From Spirochaetales bacterium (lineage in GTDB: Bacteria > Spirochaetota > Spirochaetia > SZUA-6 > DRHE01): a DNA stretch of 19,675 bases. Of the stretch, positions 1-6,414 are shown piece by piece. Position numbers and translations under genes: made by a program. Every line of letters starts with the position of its first letter. Position 1 is the first letter of the stretch. The DNA lies in contig JAFGFV010000053.1 of NCBI GenBank assembly GCA_016930895.1, positions 1-19,675 of the forward strand. The letters run 5' to 3'. The notes beneath the pieces were generated by a model. That model did no database searches, was not told the DNA's origin, and saw nothing but the letters and a program-made list of their open reading frames with translations.

Positions 1-1
1 C

Positions 2-85
2 CGGGAGATCGGCGCCGACGGCTACGATCCCACCGCCCCCGGGGGAGTGGAATTGGCCCGAAAACTCGTCGGCAAGAGCGAGTAA
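2..85 (+). CDS. Corrinoid (B12-binding) methyltransferase protein, C-terminal fragment
   Basis: Only the last 27 codons are in the window, read in frame 2 and ending at TAA 83-85. The tail contains IGADGYDPTAPGGVELARKL, which resembles the C-terminal end of the Rossmann-like cobalamin-binding domain of MttC/MtbC/MtgC-type corrinoid proteins: a GADGYxxxAxxAVxLAxxL pattern closing the last helix. In that family the protein carries a methyl group on cobalt between the substrate methyltransferase and a second methyltransferase that loads tetrahydrofolate or coenzyme M. The MttB-family gene starts 62 bases downstream on the same strand, which is the usual pairing and supports the call. The His-containing cobalt-ligand motif and the helical cap lie outside the window, so the subfamily cannot be decided. 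Confidence 0.72.
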   Translation, partial: REIGADGYDPTAPGGVELARKLVGKSE

Positions 86-147
86 AGGCCGGCAAGGGCG
101 GGACAGCCCTCCGCGGGCTTCGATGGACTTCACAGAGGAGGAAGAGG

Positions 148-1599
148 ATGGTCTGCAAAGGGTTCACCAGGAGGTTGAAACCTCTCGAGATACTGACGGA
201 CGAACAGGTCCAGGAAATTCACTGGGGCACCCTGGATGTGCTCGAAAGAACCGGCATTCGGTTCGAGAGTGAAAGGGCCCTGAAATTCCTGGCCGACCAT
301 GGCTGCAAGGTGGACTTCAAAGAGAACCGGGTCAGGATACCGAGCTATCTGGTGGAGCAGAGCCTTGCGAAATGTCCCTCCAGCTTTCTCCTCAAATCGA
401 GGGACCCGCGAAACAACCTGAGGATCGGCGGAGACACGGTCTATTTCACCGCCTCAGTGGGCATGCGGACCGTGGACCTGGATACGGGGGAACAGCGGAT
501 TCCCACCATGCAGGAAAACGACGACGCGGTGCGCGTGTTGGATGCCCTGGAGAGCGTGCACATACTGGTGTCCTACTGCCCCTACTCGGAGATCCAGGGC
601 GTGCCGCCGGTCCTGGCGTACCCCGTGAGCACTGCCAGCAGGATGCGATACTCGACCAAGGTCTCACGGTCCAGTCAGGTCATGGATTCCGAGCTGTGGG
701 ACATCAAGATGGCGCAGGCAACGGGGACCGATGTCCTGGGTGACATGGAAGCTTCACCGCCTTTGACTTACTACGAGAACACGGTGAACTCCGCGTTCCG
801 ATTCGGCGAGACGGAGTTTCCCGTGTTCATGGCCAGCGGTCCGGTCATGGGCGCCACGGCACCCGCCACCTTCGCCGGGTCCACCATCACCAACAACGCC
901 GAAATCATCGCCGGCATCGTGCTCCTGCAGCTGATCAGCCCCGGAAAGGGCGTGATGGCTTCACATTTCGTCTTTCCCATGAACATGCAGAGCGGCCAGC
1001 CCGGATTCGGCGGCGTAGAGATCGCGCTTCACGATGCGATATTCAACCAGGTGTGGAGAAAATACGGGATTCCCACGGCGAGCTGCAACCCATATGCGAG
1101 CAACGCCAAGGCCATCGATTTCCAGAACGGCTACGAGCGAATGCTTCTTTCTCTGGCCGCGGCCCTGTCCGGGGCCAATTTCGTGATTCTCCATGGCGGA
1201 GTTCACGGCGAGCTGACGTTTCACCCCGCGCAGGCCGTGCTCGACGACGACATCGCCGGGATCGTGGGGCGCTTTATCGCCGGGACCAGCGTCAGCGACG
1301 ACAGCCTGGCGGTGGACCTGATCGAGGAAGTCGGCCCCATTCCCGGGGTCTACCTGGACAAGGAGCATACGCGGCGCTGGTGGAAGAAGGAGTTCTTTGT
1401 CCCGAAGTCTGCGGACAGATCTTCCTACTCCGAGTGGATCAAGTCAGGACGCAAGACTGCCCTGGAAAACGCGAAGGAGAGGGTCAAGGAGATCGTCGCT
1501 ACCCACAAGCCGATGCCCCTGTCCCAGGAGCAGGATGCCCGGATCGGCGAGATCCTGAAAGAGGCAGAAAGCTACTATAAAGAGAAGGGTGTGCTGTGA
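148..1599 (+). CDS. MttB-family (trimethylamine/glycine betaine-type) corrinoid methyltransferase, non-pyrrolysine
   Basis: This 483-residue protein fits the MttB superfamily (COG5598). The N-terminal LKPLEILTDEQVQEIHWGTLDVLERTGI (residues 10-37, interrupted here only for description), the central GPVMGATAPATFAGS (231-245) and AALSGANF (338-345) are typical. These enzymes are TIM barrels that move a methyl group from a methylated amine to Co(I) of a partner corrinoid protein. Archaeal MttB carries pyrrolysine at an amber codon. Here the frame is uninterrupted and the matching region (about residues 346-358) uses ordinary codons, so this is the non-Pyl type, of which MtgB of Desulfitobacterium uses glycine betaine. 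The ATG follows a strong SD (GAGGAGGAAGAGG). It lies 62 bases after the corrinoid protein and is probably cotranscribed. The true substrate (glycine betaine, proline betaine, carnitine or another amine) cannot be read from the sequence. Confidence 0.88.
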   Translation: MVCKGFTRRLKPLEILTDEQVQEIHWGTLDVLERTGIRFESERALKFLADHGCKVDFKENRVRIPSYLVEQSLAKCPSSFLLKSRDPRNNLRIGGDTVYFTASVGMRTVDLDTGEQRIPTMQENDDAVRVLDALESVHILVSYCPYSEIQGVPPVLAYPVSTASRMRYSTKVSRSSQVMDSELWDIKMAQATGTDVLGDMEASPPLTYYENTVNSAFRFGETEFPVFMASGPVMGATAPATFAGSTITNNAEIIAGIVLLQLISPGKGVMASHFVFPMNMQSGQPGFGGVEIALHDAIFNQVWRKYGIPTASCNPYASNAKAIDFQNGYERMLLSLAAALSGANFVILHGGVHGELTFHPAQAVLDDDIAGIVGRFIAGTSVSDDSLAVDLIEEVGPIPGVYLDKEHTRRWWKKEFFVPKSADRSSYSEWIKSGRKTALENAKERVKEIVATHKPMPLSQEQDARIGEILKEAESYYKEKGVL

Positions 1600-1602
1600 C
1601 TC

Positions 1603-1623
1603 GCTGGGCTCGTTGAGCCCTGC
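1603..1623 (+). terminator. Hairpin between convergent genes, possible terminator
   Basis: A perfect 6-bp stem GGGCTC / GAGCCC with a GTT loop lies at 1606-1620, extended by GC/GC across a T-T mismatch at 1603-1604 and 1622-1623. It sits 3 bases after the mttB-like stop codon and between two convergent genes. No U tract follows on either strand, so intrinsic termination is doubtful; it may instead stabilise 3' ends. Confidence 0.3.
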
Positions 1624-1659
1624 CGCGGTCTACGGATCCACGCGGCCGCAGCGGCATTC

Positions 1660-2190
1660 CTATGCGGGGCCCGACGACTTGACGGACATCGAGCTGAGCC
1701 GGACCCTGATGACGGTCACTCCGTCCAGCTCGCGGGACTCGAACTTCCAGCCGGCATACTCCTGGCCTGCGTACTTGAGGGTCAGGGCGGCCAGGGCGCG
1801 GCGCTTCTCCTCGTCCTGCTCGACCAGGGCTGCGTGCCCGAAGGCGATGAGGCTGCGGTAACGGGTCGAAAAGCTGCACGGGCGGGAGCCCGGAATGACC
1901 CCGCTGAACTCGTCGACCTCGACGCAGACCCGCTCGTCCCGGGCAAGGCGGCGCAGCTTCTCGCCCTCCCCGGCGCAGTGGAGGTACAGGGCCTCACCGT
2001 CCCAGGTGAAGTGCAGCGGCACCACGTAGGGAAAATCGCCGAAGGCCTGCGCGCCGGCTTGCGCACCGCCTTGGGCGCCGGGCTGCGCGCGCGTGCTGTC
2101 GAGCCCGGCTCCTGACAGACCGATCCGGCAGACCGGGGCCTCCCTGAGCAGGCGCTCGCTGTCGGCGCTTTGCTTGTCGGTTCGTCGCAT
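1660..2190 (-). CDS. NimA-like PPOX-fold flavin-binding protein with a GAQ-rich insert
   Basis: This 176-residue protein resembles the pyridoxamine 5'-phosphate oxidase-like split-barrel family, specifically the NimA/Pfam Pyridox_ox_2 type. Supporting segments are PYVVPLHFTWDGEALYLHCA (residues 54-73), GEKLRRLARDERVCVEVDE (76-94), YRSLIAFGHAALVEQDEEKR (111-130) and a C-terminal VTVIRVRLSSMSVK. Such proteins usually form dimers that bind FMN or related cofactors. Some reduce nitroimidazoles, but most have no known substrate. The expected first strand pair (RIG..., then PYVVP) is split by an unusual stretch at 30-51 containing GAQGGAQAGAQ. The ATG follows TAGGAT on the minus strand. It is divergent from the thiamine transporter promoter and convergent with the methyltransferase gene. 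The fold assignment is good; the function is unknown. Confidence 0.8.
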   Translation of the reverse strand: MRRTDKQSADSERLLREAPVCRIGLSGAGLDSTRAQPGAQGGAQAGAQAFGDFPYVVPLHFTWDGEALYLHCAGEGEKLRRLARDERVCVEVDEFSGVIPGSRPCSFSTRYRSLIAFGHAALVEQDEEKRRALAALTLKYAGQEYAGWKFESRELDGVTVIRVRLSSMSVKSSGPA

Positions 2191-2206
2191 GCCCGCATCC
2201 TACCCC

Positions 2207-2240
2207 GGCTGCTGCGGGTGCGCCAAGCCCGTGGGCAGCC
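2207..2240. repeat. Inverted repeat upstream of the NimA-like gene
   Basis: GGCTGC (2207-2212) pairs with GCAGCC (2235-2240), and inside it CGGG (2215-2218) pairs with CCCG (2228-2231), separated by small internal loops. It lies 17 bases upstream of the minus-strand start codon, so in that transcript it would be a leader hairpin; in DNA it could be an operator. No function is shown by sequence alone. Confidence 0.35.
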
Positions 2241-2271
2241 CAGGGCACGGAGCGAAGGAGCCGGCGAGAGC

Positions 2272-2301
2272 TTGACGCCCGCCCTCTTCGGGGAATACAT
2301 T
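2272..2301 (+). promoter_or_regulatory. Predicted sigma70-type promoter of the thiamine transport operon
   Basis: A -35 box TTGACG (5/6 to consensus) at 2272-2277 and a -10 box TACATT (4/6) at 2296-2301 are separated by 18 bases. Transcription would start near 2308, just before the first conserved bases of the TPP aptamer, which is the expected arrangement and is the main support. Confidence 0.55.
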
Positions 2302-2310
2302 GGTAGGCAG

Positions 2311-2440
2311 AAGTGGGGTGGTTCCACCAGGGTTGCTGCCGCGCTCTCCGGCGTCCTGCCGGGGATGGGGCCGCAATTGGAGCCTGAGATTACACCCGTT
2401 GAACCTGATCTGGGTAATGCCAGCGAAGGGAGCGCGTTAC
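2311..2440 (+). promoter_or_regulatory. TPP (thiamine pyrophosphate) riboswitch, THI element
   Basis: The conserved 3' half is unmistakable: CTGAGA at 2384-2389, ACCC at 2394-2397, then AACCTGATCTGGGTAATGCC and AGCGAAGGGA (2402-2431). Helix P2 is GGGT (2316-2319) with ACCC (2394-2397). P3 is GGTTCCA (2320-2326) with TGGAGCC (2378-2384), seven pairs including one G-U. The P5 stem is CTGG/CCAG. The P3 arm carries about 50 extra GC-rich bases, a common place for expansion. P1 is the least clear helix, so the outer limits are approximate. In this family TPP binding folds the RNA and switches off thiamine biosynthesis or transport genes; here the first gene downstream is thiB. Confidence 0.95.
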
Positions 2441-2452
2441 GAACCATCCGCA

Positions 2453-2481
2453 CTCCTCAATCTCACGGGTCCGATGAGGAG
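2453..2481 (+). promoter_or_regulatory. Shine-Dalgarno sequestering hairpin (riboswitch expression platform)
   Basis: CTCCTC (2453-2458) is complementary to GAGGAG (2476-2481), which is the SD of thiB. The stem continues as ATC (2460-2462) with GAT (2473-2475) across a bulged A, closing a 10-base loop. A competing pairing exists between the end of the aptamer (AGGGAG, 2427-2432) and CTCCT, which would free the SD when the aptamer is not folded. There is no U tract, so this reads as translational rather than transcriptional control. Confidence 0.65.
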
Positions 2482-2488
2482 GTATTCT

Positions 2489-3532
2489 ATGAAACTCTGG
2501 ATTCGCTCGAAGCCAGGCGCGATCCTGGCGCTCGTGCTGTCGACTGGACTGTGCGCCATCGCTGGGGTGTCTGCCTCGCCGGCCGCGGAAGAGGCCCCCG
2601 AACTGGTGATCTACGCCTACGACAGCTTCGTGTCCGAGTGGGGCCCTGCCGGCAAGGTGATCCCGAAATTCGAGCAGGCCACGGGGATCGACGTCGAGAT
2701 TGTCTCGGTCGGCGATGCCGGACAGGTGCTAAGCCGGATCATTCTCGAGAAGGACCGCCCCAGGGCGGACATCGCCGTAGGCGTCGACAACAACCTGCTG
2801 GCGCGCGCCCTGGAAGAGGAGGTGTTCGAGCCGTACGAGTCCCCGAAGCTGCAGGGGGTGCCCCCGGCCCTGCGCTTCGACCCGAGCCGCTCCGTGACTC
2901 CCTTCGACTACGGCTACTTCGCCTTTGTCTACGATTCCGAGATGCTCGAGGAGCCCCCCCGGAGCCTCGAGGAGCTCACCGAGCCGCGCCTGCGCGGCAA
3001 GATCATCGTCGAAGACCCCCGCACCTCCAGCCCGGGGCTCGGTTTTCTCCTGTGGACGATCGCCGTGTACGGGGAGGGCTACCTGGGCTACTGGGAGCGG
3101 CTGGCCCCGAACCTGCTGACGATCACCGACGGCTGGGACACCGCGTACGGCATGTTCACCGGCGGGGAAGCGCCGCTCGTGCTCAGCTACACCACCAGCC
3201 CGGCGTACCACCTGGAGTACGAGCAGACCGAACGCTACCGGGCCCTGATCTTCGAGGAGGGCAACTACCTGCAGGTCGAAGGCATGGGGATCCTCCGTGG
3301 AGCTCCGCACCCCGAGGCGGCGCGCCGGTTCATCGATTTCGTCCTGACCGAGGAGTTCCAGGCGGAGATCCCCCTGACCAACTGGATGTACCCCGTGGTT
3401 TCGGGGGTGCCTGAGCCGCAGTCCTTCCGCCTGGCCCCGGAGCCCGCGACCACTTTGCAGCTTGCCGCCGAGGAGATCCGTAAGAACCAGGGACGCTGGA
3501 TCGAGGCCTGGGTCAGAGCGGTGAGCCGTTGA
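2489..3532 (+). CDS. thiB: Thiamine ABC transporter, periplasmic thiamine-binding protein
   Basis: This 347-residue solute-binding protein captures thiamine or its phosphates in the periplasm and delivers them to ThiP. It has a basic N-terminus, a hydrophobic core and a likely signal cleavage near residues 28-33. No lipobox is present (the Cys at 22 is preceded by TGL). Mature-protein motifs match ThiB/TbpA: LVIYAYDSF (39-47), the WGP that follows, VGVDNNLLARAL, a central TDGWDTAY, VLSYTTSPAYH and NWMYPV near the C-terminus. The ATG at 2489 is chosen because GAGGAGGT lies 6 bases upstream and the signal peptide starts there; an upstream in-frame ATG at 2300 would run through the riboswitch. 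The gene overlaps thiP by four bases. Expression should fall when TPP is plentiful, through the riboswitch upstream. Confidence 0.94.
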   Translation: MKLWIRSKPGAILALVLSTGLCAIAGVSASPAAEEAPELVIYAYDSFVSEWGPAGKVIPKFEQATGIDVEIVSVGDAGQVLSRIILEKDRPRADIAVGVDNNLLARALEEEVFEPYESPKLQGVPPALRFDPSRSVTPFDYGYFAFVYDSEMLEEPPRSLEELTEPRLRGKIIVEDPRTSSPGLGFLLWTIAVYGEGYLGYWERLAPNLLTITDGWDTAYGMFTGGEAPLVLSYTTSPAYHLEYEQTERYRALIFEEGNYLQVEGMGILRGAPHPEAARRFIDFVLTEEFQAEIPLTNWMYPVVSGVPEPQSFRLAPEPATTLQLAAEEIRKNQGRWIEAWVRAVSR

Positions 3533-5256
3533 GCCGCCGGACGGCGGCCTGCCGCCTGCTCGGTGGGGTGAGAGGGCTTTCGGCGCGCAGGCCGTCGGCG
3601 GTCGAGCCGGAGGGACTGTCACTGCCGCTGTCCCTGCTCGTGCTGATTGGCCCGGGGCTCTTCCTGGTCTGGTTTTTTTTCTATCCCCTGGGAAGCGTGT
3701 TTGCGACCGGGGTCAGCGTGGCGCGGGTGGGCCGGCTCCTGGCGGACCCCTATTATCGCCGCATCATCGCCTTTACCGTAGAGCAGGCCTTCCTGTCCAC
3801 GCTGCTGGCCGTGGCCATGGGTCTGCCCGGGGCCTACCTGCTGGCCCGTTACGAGTTCGCGGGCAAGGGGTTGGTCCGGGCCCTGACCACGGTGCCCTTC
3901 GTGCTGCCCTCGATCATCGTCGTCCTGGGCTTCGTGCGCTTCTTCGGCAACAACGGAATCCTGAACCGGGCCCTGATGGGGGTCTTCTCCCTCGAGGAGC
4001 CGCCCCTGCGGGTGTTGTACTCGCTGAAGGCCATCCTGCTGGCCCACGCCTTCTACAACTTTCCGATCTGCATACGGATCGTTTCCAGTGTATGGGGGCG
4101 CCTGCGCCCCAGCACGGAGGAAGCCGCGCGGAGCCTGGGGGCCCGCGGCTTGAGGCTGTTCTGGCGGGTGACCCTGCCCCAAATCCTGCCGGGGGTTCTG
4201 TCTGCAGCAGCCCTGATCTTCATTTTCTGCCTTCTGAGCTTCGCGGTGGTGCTGGTGCTGGGCGGGGGCCCACGGTACTCCACCGTGGAGGTGGAGGTGT
4301 ACCGCCTGGCCAAGGTAAGCGTGGACCTGGAGTCGGCCAGCACCCTGGCGTTCGTAGGGTCCCTCATCTCCCTCGGGTTTCTGTACCTGTACATCCGGCT
4401 GCAGTCCAGGACCAGCTTCGGGGAGGATCTCGGAGGAGCCGGCGAGCTGCCGCGCCTGCGGGTGCTACTGCGCCGACCGGTGGGGCTGTTGTTTCTCCTG
4501 TATCTGGCAGCCATGACCCTCGTGGTGCTGGCTCCCATGGCGACCGTCGTGGCGTACTCCTTCCAGGCGCGCACCGGCTGGAACCTGCGTACCGTCAGTC
4601 TGGAGTGGTACCGGCGCATTCTGGAAGGCGGGGGGCCTTACCTGCGGGCGGTCCTGAACAGCCTCTTTTTCGCAGCCCTGACCGTGCTCTTCTCCCTGCC
4701 GTTGGGAACGGTCCTGGCCTATGTGGCCGCCCGGACCCGGATGCGCGGGCGGCAGGTGCTCGAGGCCTTGGTCATGCTTCCCATGGGCATCTCCTCGGTA
4801 ATCCTGGGTCTGGGGTACATCAAGGCCTTCCGGAGTCTTCCCGGGCTGGGGGACCGCCTGCAGGGAAGCTGGTACGCGATCGTACTGGCCCACACGGTGA
4901 TCGCCTATCCGTTCGTGATCCGGGCCGCGGGGGCCATGTTCCGCAAGATCAAGCCCAGCCTGGTGGAAGCGGCCCGGAGCCTGGGGGCCGGCCCCTGGCA
5001 GGTCTTCTGGCGGCTGGAGCTGCCCCTGGCGCGCACGGCTCTCGTCACCGGGGCGGCGTTCGCCTTCGGGATTTCGGTAGGAGAGATCAACGCGACCCTG
5101 ATGCTCTACAATCCCCGGCTGGTCACGATTCCGGTCATGATCTACCGCCTGATCGGCTCGTACAACTTCATCGGTGCGTGCGCCATGGGTTCGGTGCTGA
5201 TGGCCTTCTGCTTCCTGGCCTTCATGATCATCGACCGGGCGGGGGAGGGGGTCTGA
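3529..5256 (+). CDS. thiP: Thiamine ABC transporter, two-domain permease
   Basis: This 575-residue inner-membrane permease has two fused BPD_transp_1 domains and about 12 hydrophobic segments, six per half, as in E. coli ThiP (536 residues). Each half carries an EAA loop that contacts the ATPase: EEAARSLGARGLRLFWRVTL (about residues 196-215) and VEAARSLGAGPWQVFWRLEL (about 478-497). The frame begins with TTG inside a TTGA overlap with the thiB stop, implying translational coupling; a GTG at 3568 is an alternative, and the first 27 residues are not conserved-looking. Together with thiB and thiQ it forms a complete importer under the TPP riboswitch. A run of eight T at 3673-3680 encodes Phe residues in the first membrane segment. 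The family is certain; the exact start is not. Confidence 0.93.
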   Translation: MSRRTAACRLLGGVRGLSARRPSAVEPEGLSLPLSLLVLIGPGLFLVWFFFYPLGSVFATGVSVARVGRLLADPYYRRIIAFTVEQAFLSTLLAVAMGLPGAYLLARYEFAGKGLVRALTTVPFVLPSIIVVLGFVRFFGNNGILNRALMGVFSLEEPPLRVLYSLKAILLAHAFYNFPICIRIVSSVWGRLRPSTEEAARSLGARGLRLFWRVTLPQILPGVLSAAALIFIFCLLSFAVVLVLGGGPRYSTVEVEVYRLAKVSVDLESASTLAFVGSLISLGFLYLYIRLQSRTSFGEDLGGAGELPRLRVLLRRPVGLLFLLYLAAMTLVVLAPMATVVAYSFQARTGWNLRTVSLEWYRRILEGGGPYLRAVLNSLFFAALTVLFSLPLGTVLAYVAARTRMRGRQVLEALVMLPMGISSVILGLGYIKAFRSLPGLGDRLQGSWYAIVLAHTVIAYPFVIRAAGAMFRKIKPSLVEAARSLGAGPWQVFWRLELPLARTALVTGAAFAFGISVGEINATLMLYNPRLVTIPVMIYRLIGSYNFIGACAMGSVLMAFCFLAFMIIDRAGEGV

Positions 5257-5257
5257 A

Positions 5258-6367
5258 ATGGGTCTCGAGCTGCGGAGAGTGCTCAAGCTGTACTCGGATT
5301 TCCGCCTGGAGCTCGATTTCCAGGTACGCCCCGGAGAGCTGCTGATCCTGCTCGGTCCTTCGGGCTGCGGCAAGACCACAACCCTGCGCATGGTGGCCGG
5401 GTTCATCGCCCCCGACGAGGGGGAGATCCTGATGGACGGCCGCCGCATCGACGGCCTGCCGCCGGACCGCAGGGGGATCGGGATCGTGTTTCAAGACTAT
5501 GCCCTGTTTCCCCACCTGAGTGTGGCGGACAACGTGGCCTTCGGTCCGCACGTGCAGGGGTGGGGCAGGGCCCGCCGGGCGGCGCGGGTCGAGGAGCTGC
5601 TGGCCCTGGTGTCCCTGGCAGGCTATGGCCGCCGCAAGGTGACTCGCCTGTCCGGAGGGGAGCAGCAGCGGGTGGCACTGGCCCGGGCCCTGGCCCCCAA
5701 CCCCCGGCTCCTCCTGCTGGACGAGCCCCTGAGCGCCCTGGACGCCAAGCTGCGGCAGGGGCTGCGCGGCGAGATCCGGCGGATCCAGCAGGAGCTGGGC
5801 CTCACCACCGTGTACGTGACTCACGATCAGGAGGAGGCCCTCGCCCTCGCCGACAGGATCGCAGTCATGCGCGATGGGCGCATCGAGCAGATCGACGCCC
5901 CCAAGGACTTGTACCGTCGTCCCCGGAGCCTGTTCGTGGCCTCGTTCCTGGGGCGGGCCAACCTGGTCCCCGCCCGGATTTCCGGCCGGGAGGGGGAGCA
6001 TCTGGTCGTGCAAACGCCGGTGGGGCGGTTTCGGGCCGACGGAGCGGCCTGCGAACGGGCGGCTTCCGGCGCCGGGGGCGCCGACCGCCTCCGGGGCGAG
6101 ACGGAGACGCTCCGGGGCGGCGCAGAGGCTACCCTGTTCTTCCGCCCGGAAAGCTGCGAGCTGCACCCGCGAGACGAGCGGCTCGGCGCCAACGGGGCCC
6201 GCGGCGTGGTCCGGCGGGTCGAGTACCTCGGCAGCCGTCAGCTCCTGGAGGTCGAGGCGGGGGGCCTTCGCCTGACCCTCGACCTGCCGGGGCGGGACTC
6301 TTTCGCGGTGGGGGAACCCGTCGGCTTCTCGGTGCCCCCGGAACGCTGCTGCCTGCTCCCCCGCTGA
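5258..6367 (+). CDS. thiQ: Thiamine ABC transporter, ATP-binding protein with C-terminal TOBE-type extension
   Basis: This 369-residue ATPase powers thiamine import. Visible motifs are Walker A GPSGCGKTT (33-41), Q-loop Gln79, signature LSGGEQQRVALARAL (131-145), Walker B LLLLDEP (151-157), D-loop SALD and switch His189 in VTHDQEEA. Beyond about residue 235 there is a beta-rich extension ending in VRRVEYLGSRQLLEVEAG and VGEPVGFSVPPERCCLL, which looks like the TOBE domain of CysA/PotA/FbpC-type ATPases. E. coli ThiQ is only about 232 residues and lacks it. Classification by domain alone could point to an iron or spermidine transporter, but the riboswitch and ThiB next door make thiamine the best substrate. 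It starts one base after the thiP stop. Confidence 0.88.
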   Translation: MGLELRRVLKLYSDFRLELDFQVRPGELLILLGPSGCGKTTTLRMVAGFIAPDEGEILMDGRRIDGLPPDRRGIGIVFQDYALFPHLSVADNVAFGPHVQGWGRARRAARVEELLALVSLAGYGRRKVTRLSGGEQQRVALARALAPNPRLLLLDEPLSALDAKLRQGLRGEIRRIQQELGLTTVYVTHDQEEALALADRIAVMRDGRIEQIDAPKDLYRRPRSLFVASFLGRANLVPARISGREGEHLVVQTPVGRFRADGAACERAASGAGGADRLRGETETLRGGAEATLFFRPESCELHPRDERLGANGARGVVRRVEYLGSRQLLEVEAGGLRLTLDLPGRDSFAVGEPVGFSVPPERCCLLPR

Positions 6368-6393
6368 GCAGGCGCCCGGCGTTCCGGAACTCC

Positions 6394-6414
6394 AGGGGCC
6401 GACAGCTTGCCCCT
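6394..6414. repeat. Hairpin in the convergent thiQ/M20 gap
   Basis: AGGGGC (6394-6399) pairs with GCCCCT (6409-6414) around a 9-base loop. A 10-bp palindrome GTTCCGGAAC lies just before it at 6381-6390. The structure fills the 47-bp gap between convergent genes and could end both transcripts, but no U tract follows in either direction. Confidence 0.35.

Noticed and set aside
1000..1260. Possible pyrrolysine (amber) readthrough in the MttB-family gene.
   Set aside because: No in-frame TAG exists in the gene; the frame is fully sense to its TGA.
2300..2488. An upstream in-frame ATG that would lengthen ThiB by 63 residues.
   Set aside because: The extension would translate the TPP aptamer; the ATG at 2489 has a proper SD and signal peptide.
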